Notes under the pieces: model-generated
What the model saw: the letters and a program-made list of their open reading frames with translations, nothing else
Database searches by the model: none
What the model was told of the DNA's origin: nothing
Program-made: the position numbers and the translations under genes
Shown: positions 23,274 to 31,616 of the stretch, piece after piece
Numbering within the stretch: position 1 is the stretch's first letter
Layout of the letters: every line of letters starts with the position of its first letter
From: Brevundimonas nasdae
Lineage (GTDB): Bacteria; Pseudomonadota; Alphaproteobacteria; Caulobacterales; Caulobacteraceae
Direction: 5' to 3'
NCBI RefSeq assembly: GCF_016654005.1
Contig: NZ_JAEPWN010000017.1
Location: forward strand, 1-42,382
DNA length: 42,382 bases

Positions 23274-23681
23274 TCAGTCCGCCAGCAATGCCTCGATCCG
23301 CTCACGGATGTCCTGAGGCCATTCGACAGCCTTCTGCCGATCCAGGTCCATGCAGACCAGAACGGCGGATGCGCGGATGCGGTCCACGCCGCCGCCGGTG
23401 ATCCCATATTCGATATTGCAGCTGCTGCGGCCGATGCGGGTGGGACGCACCGTCACCGACAGTTCGTCGCCCAGCATGCCCGGCGCCATGAACTCGCACT
23501 CCAGCTTGACCGTCGGCACGCCGGTGCGGCGGGTCAGGTGCATGGCGGCGAAGTCGGCGCCCATGTCGGCGAACCAGTCTTCCAGCACCGCATTCAGCAT
23601 CTCGAAATAGCGCGGATAGAAGACGATCCCGGCGGGATCGACGTCGGCGAAACGCACCTTCAATCGGGTCTCGAAACTCAT
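23274..23681 (-). CDS. Acyl-CoA thioesterase, 4-hydroxybenzoyl-CoA thioesterase family
   Basis: A 135-residue hotdog-fold thioesterase of the 4HBT family. The diagnostic segment FADVDPAGIVFYPRYFEMLN carries the catalytic Asp15 at the usual place. It would release a hydroxylated aryl acid from its CoA thioester after the bifunctional hydroxylase has acted. The start is the ATG at 23679-23681, overlapping the MarR stop by three bases in an ATGA arrangement; the same frame is open much further upstream inside the MarR gene but that part is only a shadow. It is the last gene of the operon hydroxylase-MarR-thioesterase, which gives the hydroxylase assignment strong support. Confidence 0.88.
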   Translation of the reverse strand: MSFETRLKVRFADVDPAGIVFYPRYFEMLNAVLEDWFADMGADFAAMHLTRRTGVPTVKLECEFMAPGMLGDELSVTVRPTRIGRSSCNIEYGITGGGVDRIRASAVLVCMDLDRQKAVEWPQDIRERIEALLAD

Positions 23682-24181
23682 CCTTGTCCTTTTCCGGCGA
23701 TGGACGCCTTTAGTGTCGCCAGCAGCCCGTAGAGCTGCGTCTGATCCTCGACGCCGACCTCGGCGAACACCCCGGCGATCCAGCGATGGTGCGCCGCCGC
23801 CAGTTGGTCGAACTGCGCCTTGCCCGCCGCGCTCAGCACCACGATGGACGAGCGCCGGTCCTCTGGATCGGCCCGCGCCTCCACCAATCCCTGCTCCTGC
23901 AGCTGGCGCACAATGGCCGTGACATTGCCGTTGGACACCAGCAGCGCGCGCGACAGCTGCCCCATGGTCTGGCCGTCCGGGTGCCGGTTCAGCGAGGCCA
24001 TGACGTCGAAGCGCGGCAGGGTCGTGTTGAACTGATCCTGGAAATTGCGGCGCAGCATCTTTTCGATGGTCATGGTGCAGCTGAGCATCCGCAGCCACAC
24101 CCGCACGTCCATCGGCCCGCTGGCCCCGCCGTCCAGCTTTTCCGGCATGGAGATCGAGGCCGGTCTAGTCTTGTCGTCCAT
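23678..24181 (-). CDS. MarR-family regulator within the hydroxylase operon
   Basis: A 167-residue MarR regulator. The winged-helix core spans about residues 55-120, including QTMGQLSRALLVSNGNVTAIVRQLQEQGLVE and the wing DPEDRRSSIVVLS. Start is the ATG at 24179-24181, overlapping the hydroxylase stop as TGATG; a GTG one codon upstream is possible. Being inside the aryl-CoA operon suggests that it senses an aryl-CoA ligand, as BadR, CouR and HcaR-type MarR proteins do, and that it binds the shared sites at 21122-21139 and 26498-26515. The ligand and the pairing of protein with site are inferences; the second MarR gene at 26548-27012 is the alternative owner. Confidence 0.88.
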   Translation of the reverse strand: MDDKTRPASISMPEKLDGGASGPMDVRVWLRMLSCTMTIEKMLRRNFQDQFNTTLPRFDVMASLNRHPDGQTMGQLSRALLVSNGNVTAIVRQLQEQGLVEARADPEDRRSSIVVLSAAGKAQFDQLAAAHHRWIAGVFAEVGVEDQTQLYGLLATLKASIAGKGQG

Positions 24182-26481
24182 CACCCACGCGCCATTTCCG
24201 CCTGTTTCTGGAACTGGCGAATAAGCTGATCCTGGCCTGAGCGATACGCCGCAGGCGTGCTGATCGCGCGCCCGGCCTGGGCTGCGGCGCGCAGGGTCCA
24301 GACCGGGTCGGCCAGATGCGGACGGCCCAGCGCCACCAGATCGGCGCGGCCCGCCGCCAGGATGGAGTTGGCCTGATCCGCCTCGGTGATGTTGCCCACG
24401 GCGATCACCGGCACGCCCGCTTCGTTGCGTATCTGGTCGGCCATCGGCGTCTGGAACATGCGGCCATAGACAGGGCGCGCCTTCGGATCGGTTTCGCCTG
24501 CCGACACGTCGATCAGATCGGCGCCAGCCGTCTTCAGGCGTCGGGCGATCTCGACCGCCTCGGTGATGGTGACGCCCGCCTCGCCCGCCCAGTCGGTCGC
24601 CGACAGGCGAACGGCCAGAGGCTTGGCCGCCGGCCAGACGGCGCGGACCGCTGCGACCACAGCCAGGGGGAAGCGCAGACGGTTATCCAGGTCACCCCCA
24701 TAGGCGTCCGTGCGGTGGTTCATCAGCGGAGTGATAAAGCTGGACAGAAGCCCGCCATGACCGGCGTGGACCTCAAGCATGTCGAACCCTGCGGCATCCG
24801 CCCGCCGCGTCGCCGCGACGAAATCATCCAGAATCCGCGCCATGCCCGCCTCATCCAGCGGCTGGGGCGTCAGGCCGCCGTCACGCCACGGGCGGTCGGA
24901 AGCCGCGACCACCGGCCAAGGCTGGGCCAGGGGAACATCTATCCGACCGCGCGCATCAGGGGGCTGGCACGATCCGCGCGGCCCGGCGTGGCCGATCTGG
25001 GCGCAGGTGGCGGCGCCGTCATGACTGCGGGCCAGAGTATTGATCCGCGTCCAGACGTCGATCTGGACGTCGTCGTACAGACCAGGGCAGGTCGGGGTCA
25101 TCCGCCCCTCGGGTGACACCGCCAGCGTCTCCGTCATGACCAGACCCGCCCCGCCCAGCACGCGCGCGCCATAGTGGGTCAGGTGGAAGTCTGTGGCCGC
25201 GCCGTCGTCCTGGGCCGCATAGACCAGCATGGGCGGCACCACGACGCGGTTGCTCAGGGTCAGGCCGCCGACCGTGAACGGCGTCAGCAGCGGTGGGGCG
25301 ACGTCGTCATTGTCTGCTTCGTCTGCGAACCATTGCTCGATCTTGGACAGCCAGGCCTCGTCCCGCTGGCGCAGGTTCTCGTGGCTGACCCGCTGGCTGC
25401 GGGTCAGAAGCGAATAGGCGAACTGGCGCGGGTCGAACCCGGCGTATCGCTCAAGAGTCTCGAACCATTCGGTCGAGTTGCGGGCGCTGTTCTGGATTTT
25501 CAGAACCTCGACCTGACGCTCGTCCTGATACTCCGCCAGGGCTCTGGTCAGGTCGTCGCGGCCTTCCAGACCCGAACGGCTCAGCACCTCGGCCAGCTTG
25601 ATCGCATCCTCCAGCGCCAGCTTGGTGCCCGATCCGATCGAGAAGTGCGCCGTATGCGCCGCGTCGCCCAGCAGGACGACATTGTCGAACGACCACCGCC
25701 CGCAGATCACCCGACGGAAGTTGATCCAGGCTGCCGAGCCGCGCAGGTGCGAGGCGTTTGTCAGCAGGGCGTGTCCGTCCAGATGGCGGGCGAAGATGCG
25801 TTCGCACAGGGCGATGGTCTCAGCCTGATCCAGATGCTCCAGCCCCAACGCTTCCCAGGTCTGGGGCGAGCACTCGACGATGAAGGTCGAATGGGTTTCG
25901 TCGAACCGATAGGCGTGGGCCCATATCCAGCCCGCCTCGGTCTGTTCGAAGGCGAAGGTGAAGGCGTCGAACTGTTTGGTGGTGCCCAGCCAGATGAACT
26001 TGTTGGCCCGCGTCTGGATGTCGACGTCGAAACGGTCCTCGTACTGGGTGCGAATGCGGCTGTTCACCCCGTCGGCGGCGACGATCAGATCATAGTCCGC
26101 AAAGAACGTCAGATCGGCGCTGAACTCATGCTCGAAATGCATGATGACGCCCAGCTCGCGCGCCCGTGCCTGCAGGATCTGCAGCAGCTTCAACCGGCCG
26201 ATGCCGATGAAACCGTGCCCTGACGACCGCTCGGAAGCGCCGTCGATGGCCACTTCGATATCGTCCCAGTGCGCAAAGCTTGACATGATGGTTTCGGCGC
26301 TGACGGGGTCGTTGCGCGTCAGATTCCCCAGCGTCTGGTCCGAGAACACCACCCCCCAGCCGAAGGTGTCGCCCGCACGGTTCCGCTCGAACACATGGAC
26401 CTCGTGCGAGGGGTCCCGCAGCTTCATCGAGATCGCAAAATAGATGCCGGCAGGTCCACCGCCGAGACAGGCAACACGCAT
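24181..26481 (-). CDS. Bifunctional aryl-CoA 5-hydroxylase: FAD monooxygenase fused to old-yellow-enzyme domain
   Basis: A 766-residue fusion. Residues 1-395 are a flavin monooxygenase: GGGPAG at 7-12 binds FAD, the Asp-Gly segment is IVAADGVNSRIRTQ, and GDAAHTAHFSIGSGTKLALEDA closes the FAD site. Residues 400-766 are an old-yellow-enzyme-type FMN barrel (LLTPFTVGGLTLSNRVVVPPM, MLEVHAGHGGLLSSFITPLMNHRTDAYGG). This architecture is that of salicylyl-CoA 5-hydroxylase/oxidoreductase and of 2-aminobenzoyl-CoA monooxygenase/reductase, which hydroxylates anthraniloyl-CoA at C5 and then reduces the ring. The adjacent thioesterase and gentisate-type dioxygenase imply that the 5-hydroxylated aromatic is released and cleaved. 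Whether the substrate is the salicyl or the anthraniloyl thioester cannot be read from sequence; the isatin-type neighbours favour anthraniloyl. Confidence 0.9.
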   Translation of the reverse strand: MRVACLGGGPAGIYFAISMKLRDPSHEVHVFERNRAGDTFGWGVVFSDQTLGNLTRNDPVSAETIMSSFAHWDDIEVAIDGASERSSGHGFIGIGRLKLLQILQARARELGVIMHFEHEFSADLTFFADYDLIVAADGVNSRIRTQYEDRFDVDIQTRANKFIWLGTTKQFDAFTFAFEQTEAGWIWAHAYRFDETHSTFIVECSPQTWEALGLEHLDQAETIALCERIFARHLDGHALLTNASHLRGSAAWINFRRVICGRWSFDNVVLLGDAAHTAHFSIGSGTKLALEDAIKLAEVLSRSGLEGRDDLTRALAEYQDERQVEVLKIQNSARNSTEWFETLERYAGFDPRQFAYSLLTRSQRVSHENLRQRDEAWLSKIEQWFADEADNDDVAPPLLTPFTVGGLTLSNRVVVPPMLVYAAQDDGAATDFHLTHYGARVLGGAGLVMTETLAVSPEGRMTPTCPGLYDDVQIDVWTRINTLARSHDGAATCAQIGHAGPRGSCQPPDARGRIDVPLAQPWPVVAASDRPWRDGGLTPQPLDEAGMARILDDFVAATRRADAAGFDMLEVHAGHGGLLSSFITPLMNHRTDAYGGDLDNRLRFPLAVVAAVRAVWPAAKPLAVRLSATDWAGEAGVTITEAVEIARRLKTAGADLIDVSAGETDPKARPVYGRMFQTPMADQIRNEAGVPVIAVGNITEADQANSILAAGRADLVALGRPHLADPVWTLRAAAQAGRAISTPAAYRSGQDQLIRQFQKQAEMARG

Positions 26482-26497
26482 TTTCAGACCCTCAAGT

Positions 26498-26515
26498 TAG
26501 TTTAGGCCTAAAATA
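26498..26515. promoter_or_regulatory. Operator-like site B before the hydroxylase operon
   Basis: On the minus strand this reads TATTTTAGGCCTAAACTA, with the perfect 12-bp palindrome TTTAGGCCTAAA at 26501-26512. It ends 17 bases before the hydroxylase start codon. It matches 15 of 18 bases of site A before the dioxygenase gene, in the same orientation and at a similar distance from the start codon, so one MarR-type regulator probably controls both operons. Confidence 0.7.
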
Positions 26516-26547
26516 GTTTTCGGCAGGAGGCAAGCCTGTCGCCGTGT

Positions 26548-27012
26548 TCAGCCCAGATTGGCGTGCAGACGGTTCAGCATTTCCAGCAGGCGTGTGAACT
26601 CGTTCTGCGAGAAGCCCGAGATCACCTGGCGATACAGGGGCGCCGTGAGTTTTCGCGCCGCCGCCAGCTTTTCGCGCCCCAGATCGGTCAGGATCACATT
26701 GGTGACGCGGCCGTCCTGCGCATCCGGCGCGCGCTCGACCAGACCCGCCTTCATCATCCGCTCGATGATGCGCATCATCGTCGACAGGTGGATGACCGCC
26801 GTCTTGGACAGCTGGCCGATGGAGCGCGGCGATTCCTCGCCCAGCACCATCAGGACGCGCCATGTCGGGATGTCGATTTCGATGGCCCGAAGCTGGGCCT
26901 CGATGATCACATTGTACCGGCTGACAGCGCGATTCAGCAGGTAGAAGGGGTAGGAATCCACACGAAAAGATTCCGATCCCGGATCGCCCAGCGCCCTGGG
27001 ATCATCCGCCAT
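26548..27012 (-). CDS. MarR-family regulator divergent from the cyclase-IorAB operon
   Basis: A 154-residue MarR regulator with the DNA-binding core SIGQLSKTAVIHLSTMMRIIERMMKAGLVE and the wing DAQDGRVTNVILTDLG. It is only distantly similar to the MarR protein at 23678-24181, so this is not a recent duplicate. It is transcribed away from the cyclase-IorA-IorB operon with 97 bases between the start codons, the usual arrangement for a local repressor. Its gene also reads toward the hydroxylase gene (66 bases between them), so some read-through could occur. A TTGC-N4-GCAA element (27051-27062) in the divergent region is a possible binding site. Confidence 0.88.
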   Translation of the reverse strand: MADDPRALGDPGSESFRVDSYPFYLLNRAVSRYNVIIEAQLRAIEIDIPTWRVLMVLGEESPRSIGQLSKTAVIHLSTMMRIIERMMKAGLVERAPDAQDGRVTNVILTDLGREKLAAARKLTAPLYRQVISGFSQNEFTRLLEMLNRLHANLG

Positions 27013-27109
27013 GTCAAACTGCTCCCGTCATGATGGCCGTCGAATTTTTGTTGCGTTTGCAAGTTTATTGGACAAGGCTTGAGGTCTCACTGGGATAGAG
27101 GAGGGCAAG

Positions 27110-27898
27110 ATGTCTACCCCAACGAGCCAAACCCTAAATCAATTCGCCGCCGCAATCGCCACCGGCGACATCCGGGTGATCGACCTGACCCAGACCCTTT
27201 CGGAGGACACGCCGACGCTGGTGCTGCCGCCCGAGTTCGGCCAGTGCGCGCCGTTCAGCCGCAATGAAATCTCGCGCTACGACGACCGCGGCGTCGCCTG
27301 GTACTGGAGCAACTTCACCGTCGGCGAGCATACCGGTACCCACTTCGACGCGCCGATCCACTGGGTCAGCGGCAAGGACCTGGCGGACAATACGGTCGAC
27401 ACTCTGCCGACGCAGGACCTGATCGCCCCCGCCGTCGTCATCGACTGCTCGAATGACTGCGCCGCCGACGCCGACTTCCTGCTGACAGTCGAACACATCA
27501 CAGCCTGGGAAGCCGAGCATGGCCGCATCCCGCCCAGAAGCTGGATCCTGTTCCGCACCGACTGGTCCAAGCGCATCGGCGAGGCCTACACCAACCGTCG
27601 TGAAGACGGCGCCCATACGCCCGGACCATCCACCGACGCCGTGCGCTTCCTGGTCGAAGACCGCGACGCCCTTGGGTTCGGCGTAGAGACCATCGGCACC
27701 GACGCCGGACAGGCGCATCTGCTGACGCCGCCCTATCCCGCGCACACCCTGTTCCACGCGGCGGGCCGCTATGGCTTGCAGTGCCTGGAGAACCTGGACC
27801 TGCTGCCGCCGACCGGCGCCGTCATCATCGCCCCGCCGCTGAAGATCCGCGACGGGTCGGGCAGCCCCTTGCGCGTTCTGGCGCTCGTCGGAGCCTGA
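27110..27898 (+). CDS. Cyclase-family metal hydrolase (isatin hydrolase/kynurenine formamidase type)
   Basis: A 262-residue member of the cyclase family (Pfam PF04199 type). The metal-binding motif HTGTHFDAPIH is complete (residues 74-84: His74, His78, Asp80, His84). Known activities are hydrolysis of the lactam of isatin to isatinate and of N-formylkynurenine; the length fits isatin hydrolases better than KynB (about 210 residues). No tryptophan dioxygenase or kynureninase occurs in the window, which argues against the kynurenine route. A GAGGAGGGCAAG site precedes the ATG. Four bases separate it from the IorA-like gene; if isatinate (2-aminophenylglyoxylate) is its product, the next enzyme would have a 2-oxo acid ready for CoA-dependent decarboxylation. 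Confidence 0.85.
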   Translation: MSTPTSQTLNQFAAAIATGDIRVIDLTQTLSEDTPTLVLPPEFGQCAPFSRNEISRYDDRGVAWYWSNFTVGEHTGTHFDAPIHWVSGKDLADNTVDTLPTQDLIAPAVVIDCSNDCAADADFLLTVEHITAWEAEHGRIPPRSWILFRTDWSKRIGEAYTNRREDGAHTPGPSTDAVRFLVEDRDALGFGVETIGTDAGQAHLLTPPYPAHTLFHAAGRYGLQCLENLDLLPPTGAVIIAPPLKIRDGSGSPLRVLALVGA

Positions 27899-27902
27899 GG
27901 TC

Positions 27903-30029
27903 ATGGCCGAGCGTTCGTTCAAGTCCGAGGTCCTGAAGCTGACCGCCTCTGAAGGGGAAACCTTCCGGGGCGAAGGCATCCTGGCCGTCACAAAGGCCCT
28001 GCTCCAGTCCGGCGTGGCCTATGTCGGCGGCTATCAGGGTTCGCCCATCAGCCACCTGATGGACGTCTTCGCCGACGCGAACGATCTGCTCGAAAGCCTG
28101 GGCGTCCACTTTGAGGCCAGCGCGTCGGAGGCCACCGCCGCCGCCATGCTGGCCGCCTCGGTGAACTATCCGTTGCGGGGCGCGGTGGCCTGGAAATCGG
28201 TGGTCGGCACCAATGTCGCCTCCGACGCCCTGTCGAACGTGGCGTCCGGCGGCGTGAAGGGCGGCGCCCTTATCATCGTCGGCGAGGACTATGGCGAAGG
28301 CTCCTCGATCATGCAGGAGCGCACCCACGCCTTCGCCATGAAGTCACAGATGTGGCTGCTGGACCCGCGCCCCAACCTGCCCAGCATTGTCGACATGGTG
28401 GAGAAGGGGTTCGAACTGTCGGAGGCCTCCAACACCCCCGTCATGCTGGAGCTGCGGGTCCGCTCCTGCCACATGACCGGCGAGTTCACCGCCCGCGACA
28501 ACCGTCGTCCGCCCCTGACCGTGTCTGAAGCGGCCGCCGCCCCGACGCGCGACCTGAACCGCATCGTCCTGCCGCCCGCCAACTTCCTGCACGAAGTCGA
28601 GAAGATCGAGAAACGTTGGCCGGCGGGCATCGCCTTCGTCCGCGACAACCATCTGAACGAACTGTTCGGCCCCGAAGAGGGCGACATCGGCGTCATCGTC
28701 CAGGGCGGACTCTACAACAACCTGAACCGCGCGCAGGAACTGCTGGGCCTGTCCAACGCCTATGGCGACAGCGAACTGCCGATCTACTGCCTGAACGTGG
28801 CCTATCCGCTGATCCCGGAAGAGGTCGTCGCCTTCTGCCGCGGCAAGAAGGCGGTGCTGGTGCTTGAGGAAGGCCAGCCCGAGTTCATCGAGCACGAACT
28901 GAACACCCTGGTTCGGCGCGGCGATCTGCAGACCCGCATCGTCGGCAAGGGCGTCATGCCACGCGCAGGCGAATACACCAGCGACGTCATCCGCAAGGGT
29001 CTGATGAAGTTTCTGGAGGAATGGCGGCCGTCCCGCGCCCTGCCCCAGAGCGTGCAGACGCCGCTGGACCCCACGACCGCCTCACAGATTCCAGCCCGGC
29101 CTGCAGGCTTCTGCACGGGCTGTCCCGAACGCCCGATCTTCACCGCCATGAAGATGGTGGAGCGCGAGATCGGCCCGACCCACGTCTCGGCGGACATCGG
29201 CTGCCACCTGTTCTCGATCCTGCCGCCGTTCAACATCGGCAACACCACGATGGGATACGGATTGGGCGGCGCCGGCGCCTCGGCCTTCAAGCCCAAGGAT
29301 CGCAGGGCCATCGCCGTCATGGGTGACGGCGGCTTCTGGCATAACGGCCTGACATCCGGGATCGGCAACGCCGTCTTCAACAAGGACGATTCCGTCACCC
29401 TGATCGTGGACAACGGCTATTCCGCCGCGACCGGCGGTCAGGACATCCTGTCATCCCGCGCCGACAACCGCGTCCGAAGCACGCGCAACCCCATCGAAAA
29501 AGCGGTGCGCGGGATCGGCGTCGACTGGGTCCGCTCGATCAACCGCACCTATGACCTGCGCAAGATGCGCGACGCGCTGAAAGAGGCCCTGACCACCAAG
29601 GAGGCTGGACCGAAGGTCATCATCGCCCAGTCCGAATGCATGCTGAACAAACAGCGGCGCGAGAAGCCGCTGGTGCGGGCCGCTATCAAACAGGGCCGTC
29701 GTGTGGTGCGCGAGCGCTTCGGCATCGACCCCGACACCTGCACAGGCGACCACAGCTGCATCCGCCTGTCGGGCTGCCCTTCGCTGTCGATCAAGCCCAA
29801 CCCCGACCCCTTGCGTCAGGACCCCATCGCCCATGTCGACAACAGCTGCGTCGGCTGCGGCCTGTGCGGCGAGGTCAGCCACGCCGCCGTCCTGTGCCCC
29901 AGCTTCTATCGCGCCGACATCGTCTCCAACCCCGGCGCGTGGGAGCGGTTCGCCTCGCACATCCGCCAGGCGGTGATCGGCTTTCTTCAAACCCAGGACA
30001 ATCGCGCCCGCGCGGCCAGAGCTTTCTGA
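27903..30029 (+). CDS. Indolepyruvate:ferredoxin oxidoreductase-like alpha subunit (TPP and Fe-S domains)
   Basis: A 708-residue 2-oxo acid oxidoreductase subunit of the IorA type. The N-terminal pyrimidine-binding domain has GYQGSP (residues 43-48). A Cys motif FCTGCPERP precedes the TPP domain, where GDGGFWHNGLTSGIGNAVFN and VDNGYSAATGG (from about 474) bind TPP-Mg. The C-terminal ferredoxin-like domain has two Cys groups (CTGDHSC-C and CVGCGLCGEV-C, about 613-665). Such enzymes turn a 2-oxo acid plus CoA into an acyl-CoA, CO2 and reduced carrier. Indolepyruvate or phenylpyruvate are the textbook substrates; the flanking cyclase and aryl-CoA hydroxylase suggest an arylglyoxylate such as isatinate. 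It overlaps the IorB-like gene by one base. Confidence 0.9.
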   Translation: MAERSFKSEVLKLTASEGETFRGEGILAVTKALLQSGVAYVGGYQGSPISHLMDVFADANDLLESLGVHFEASASEATAAAMLAASVNYPLRGAVAWKSVVGTNVASDALSNVASGGVKGGALIIVGEDYGEGSSIMQERTHAFAMKSQMWLLDPRPNLPSIVDMVEKGFELSEASNTPVMLELRVRSCHMTGEFTARDNRRPPLTVSEAAAAPTRDLNRIVLPPANFLHEVEKIEKRWPAGIAFVRDNHLNELFGPEEGDIGVIVQGGLYNNLNRAQELLGLSNAYGDSELPIYCLNVAYPLIPEEVVAFCRGKKAVLVLEEGQPEFIEHELNTLVRRGDLQTRIVGKGVMPRAGEYTSDVIRKGLMKFLEEWRPSRALPQSVQTPLDPTTASQIPARPAGFCTGCPERPIFTAMKMVEREIGPTHVSADIGCHLFSILPPFNIGNTTMGYGLGGAGASAFKPKDRRAIAVMGDGGFWHNGLTSGIGNAVFNKDDSVTLIVDNGYSAATGGQDILSSRADNRVRSTRNPIEKAVRGIGVDWVRSINRTYDLRKMRDALKEALTTKEAGPKVIIAQSECMLNKQRREKPLVRAAIKQGRRVVRERFGIDPDTCTGDHSCIRLSGCPSLSIKPNPDPLRQDPIAHVDNSCVGCGLCGEVSHAAVLCPSFYRADIVSNPGAWERFASHIRQAVIGFLQTQDNRARAARAF

Positions 30030-31483
30030 TGACCGACCAAAGACAACGTATCGGCATCGCGATCCTGGCCCTGGGCGGTCAGGGCGGCGGGGTTCTCGCA
30101 GACTGGATTCAGGAGGTCGCCCGCGCAGAGGGCTGGCTGGCCCAGGGCACCTCGGTGCCGGGCGTGGCCCAGCGGACCGGATCGACCGTCTATTATGTCG
30201 AACTGGCGCGTCAGACCGGAGAGCGGGCGCCCATCATGGCCCAGATGCCCGCGCCCGGAGACGTCGACATCGTCATCGCCTCGGAGCTGATGGAGGTCGG
30301 CCGCGCCCTGGTGCGCGGCTTCGCTAGCCCCGACCGCACCACCCTGATCGGCTCAACCCACCGCATCTACGCCATCTCTGAAAAGTCGGCGATGGGCGAC
30401 GGGCGCGGCGACGGCGACAAGATCATCGAGGCCGCGCACAAGCGCGCCCAGCGTTTCATCGGCTTCGACATGGAGGCCGCAACCGATCGCTCCGGCAGCG
30501 TGATCAGCTCGATCATGTTCGGCGCTCTGGCGGGCAGCCGCGCCCTGCCCTTCGCGCGCGAAACCTTTGAGGCCGCGATCCGCCACAGCAAGATCGCCGT
30601 CGAGAGCAATCTGAAGGGTTTCGACGAAGGCTATCGCGCCGCCCAGGCCCCGGTCGCCCTGCCCGAACAGGTCGACCACGACACCCCGACGCCCTCCACC
30701 GAGGCCGGACGCGCCCTGTACGCGCGCGTACAGAAGACCCTTCCCCGCCCAGCGCACCGCAATACGCTGCACGGCCTGCATAAACTGCTCGACTATCAGG
30801 GCCCGCAGTACGGAACCCTCTATCTTGATCGGCTGGAGCGGATCGCGCGACTGAACGGACCTGACGTCCTGATCGTCGAAGCCGCCCGTCACCTGGCCCT
30901 TTGGATGGCCTATGAAGACACCATCCGCGTCGCCGACCTGAAGACCCGCGCCAGCCGCATCGACCGCGTCCGCACCGAGGTCAAGGTTGGCGACAGCCAG
31001 TTGCTGGGGGTGACCGAGTTCATGCACCCGCGCCTTCAGGAAGTCTGCGAAACCCTGCCCGCCGGGCTGGGTCGTGCGATCCTGAAGAATGCAACGATGC
31101 GCCGCATTCTGGAGCCCTTCTTCCGTGAAGGCCGCTATGTGAAGACCAGCAGCCTGCCCTGGTTCCTGGTCCTGCGCACCCTCGCCAGCCTGCGCCCCAT
31201 TCGCCCCCGCTCCCTGCGCTATGTCGAGGAGCAGGCCCGGATCGAGGACTGGCTGGAACGCATCGAACGCGCCGCGCCGATCGAACCCGACCTCGCCCTG
31301 GAGATCATCCTGTGCCAGCGCCTGATCAAGGGTTACGGCGACACCTTCGAGCGCGGTCTGGCCAACTACACCCAGATCATGGCCGTCAGCGCTCGCCCCG
31401 ACGTGACGGCCCAACAACTGCGCACCCTGCGCGACCTGGCGCTAAGCGACGACCGGGGCGAAGCCCTGAAGGCGGCACAATAG
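30029..31483 (+). CDS. Indolepyruvate oxidoreductase-like beta subunit with large C-terminal extension
   Basis: A 484-residue protein that starts with the IorB/POR-gamma domain (IAILALGGQGGGVLADWI, GGQGGG at about 15-20; SVPGVAQRTGSTVYYVEL). This is followed by a roughly 280-residue extension of the DUF6537 type that is absent from classical IorB (about 190-200 residues). The extended form occurs in proteobacterial aryl 2-oxo acid oxidoreductases that pair with an IorA bearing its own ferredoxin domain, as here. The start is the ATG at 30029, overlapping the IorA stop as TGATG; the frame is open upstream inside iorA but that is a shadow. The pair probably forms the complete enzyme. The electron acceptor may be NAD or ferredoxin and is not visible. 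Confidence 0.88.
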   Translation: MTDQRQRIGIAILALGGQGGGVLADWIQEVARAEGWLAQGTSVPGVAQRTGSTVYYVELARQTGERAPIMAQMPAPGDVDIVIASELMEVGRALVRGFASPDRTTLIGSTHRIYAISEKSAMGDGRGDGDKIIEAAHKRAQRFIGFDMEAATDRSGSVISSIMFGALAGSRALPFARETFEAAIRHSKIAVESNLKGFDEGYRAAQAPVALPEQVDHDTPTPSTEAGRALYARVQKTLPRPAHRNTLHGLHKLLDYQGPQYGTLYLDRLERIARLNGPDVLIVEAARHLALWMAYEDTIRVADLKTRASRIDRVRTEVKVGDSQLLGVTEFMHPRLQEVCETLPAGLGRAILKNATMRRILEPFFREGRYVKTSSLPWFLVLRTLASLRPIRPRSLRYVEEQARIEDWLERIERAAPIEPDLALEIILCQRLIKGYGDTFERGLANYTQIMAVSARPDVTAQQLRTLRDLALSDDRGEALKAAQ

Positions 31484-31616
31484 AGCCGGTCTGAGCAGCG
31501 GCTACGCCGGCACCCCCAAGGATTACCAACGATCCGCTTTCTCATCCCACAGCCTGCGACAACAAGCGCCCGCGCGGAGCATGGACACAGGCCGTGGCGA
31601 TTACCAGATGGCGGCA

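Noticed and set aside
27050..27066. GTTGCGTTTGCAAG before the cyclase gene as a fourth LysR palindrome
   Set aside because: Only the left half matches and the spacing differs; it more likely serves the adjacent MarR regulator.
29636..30028. A longer start for the IorB-like gene, 131 codons upstream
   Set aside because: The added part overlaps the IorA ferredoxin domain and has shadow composition; the TGATG-coupled start fits the family N-terminus.
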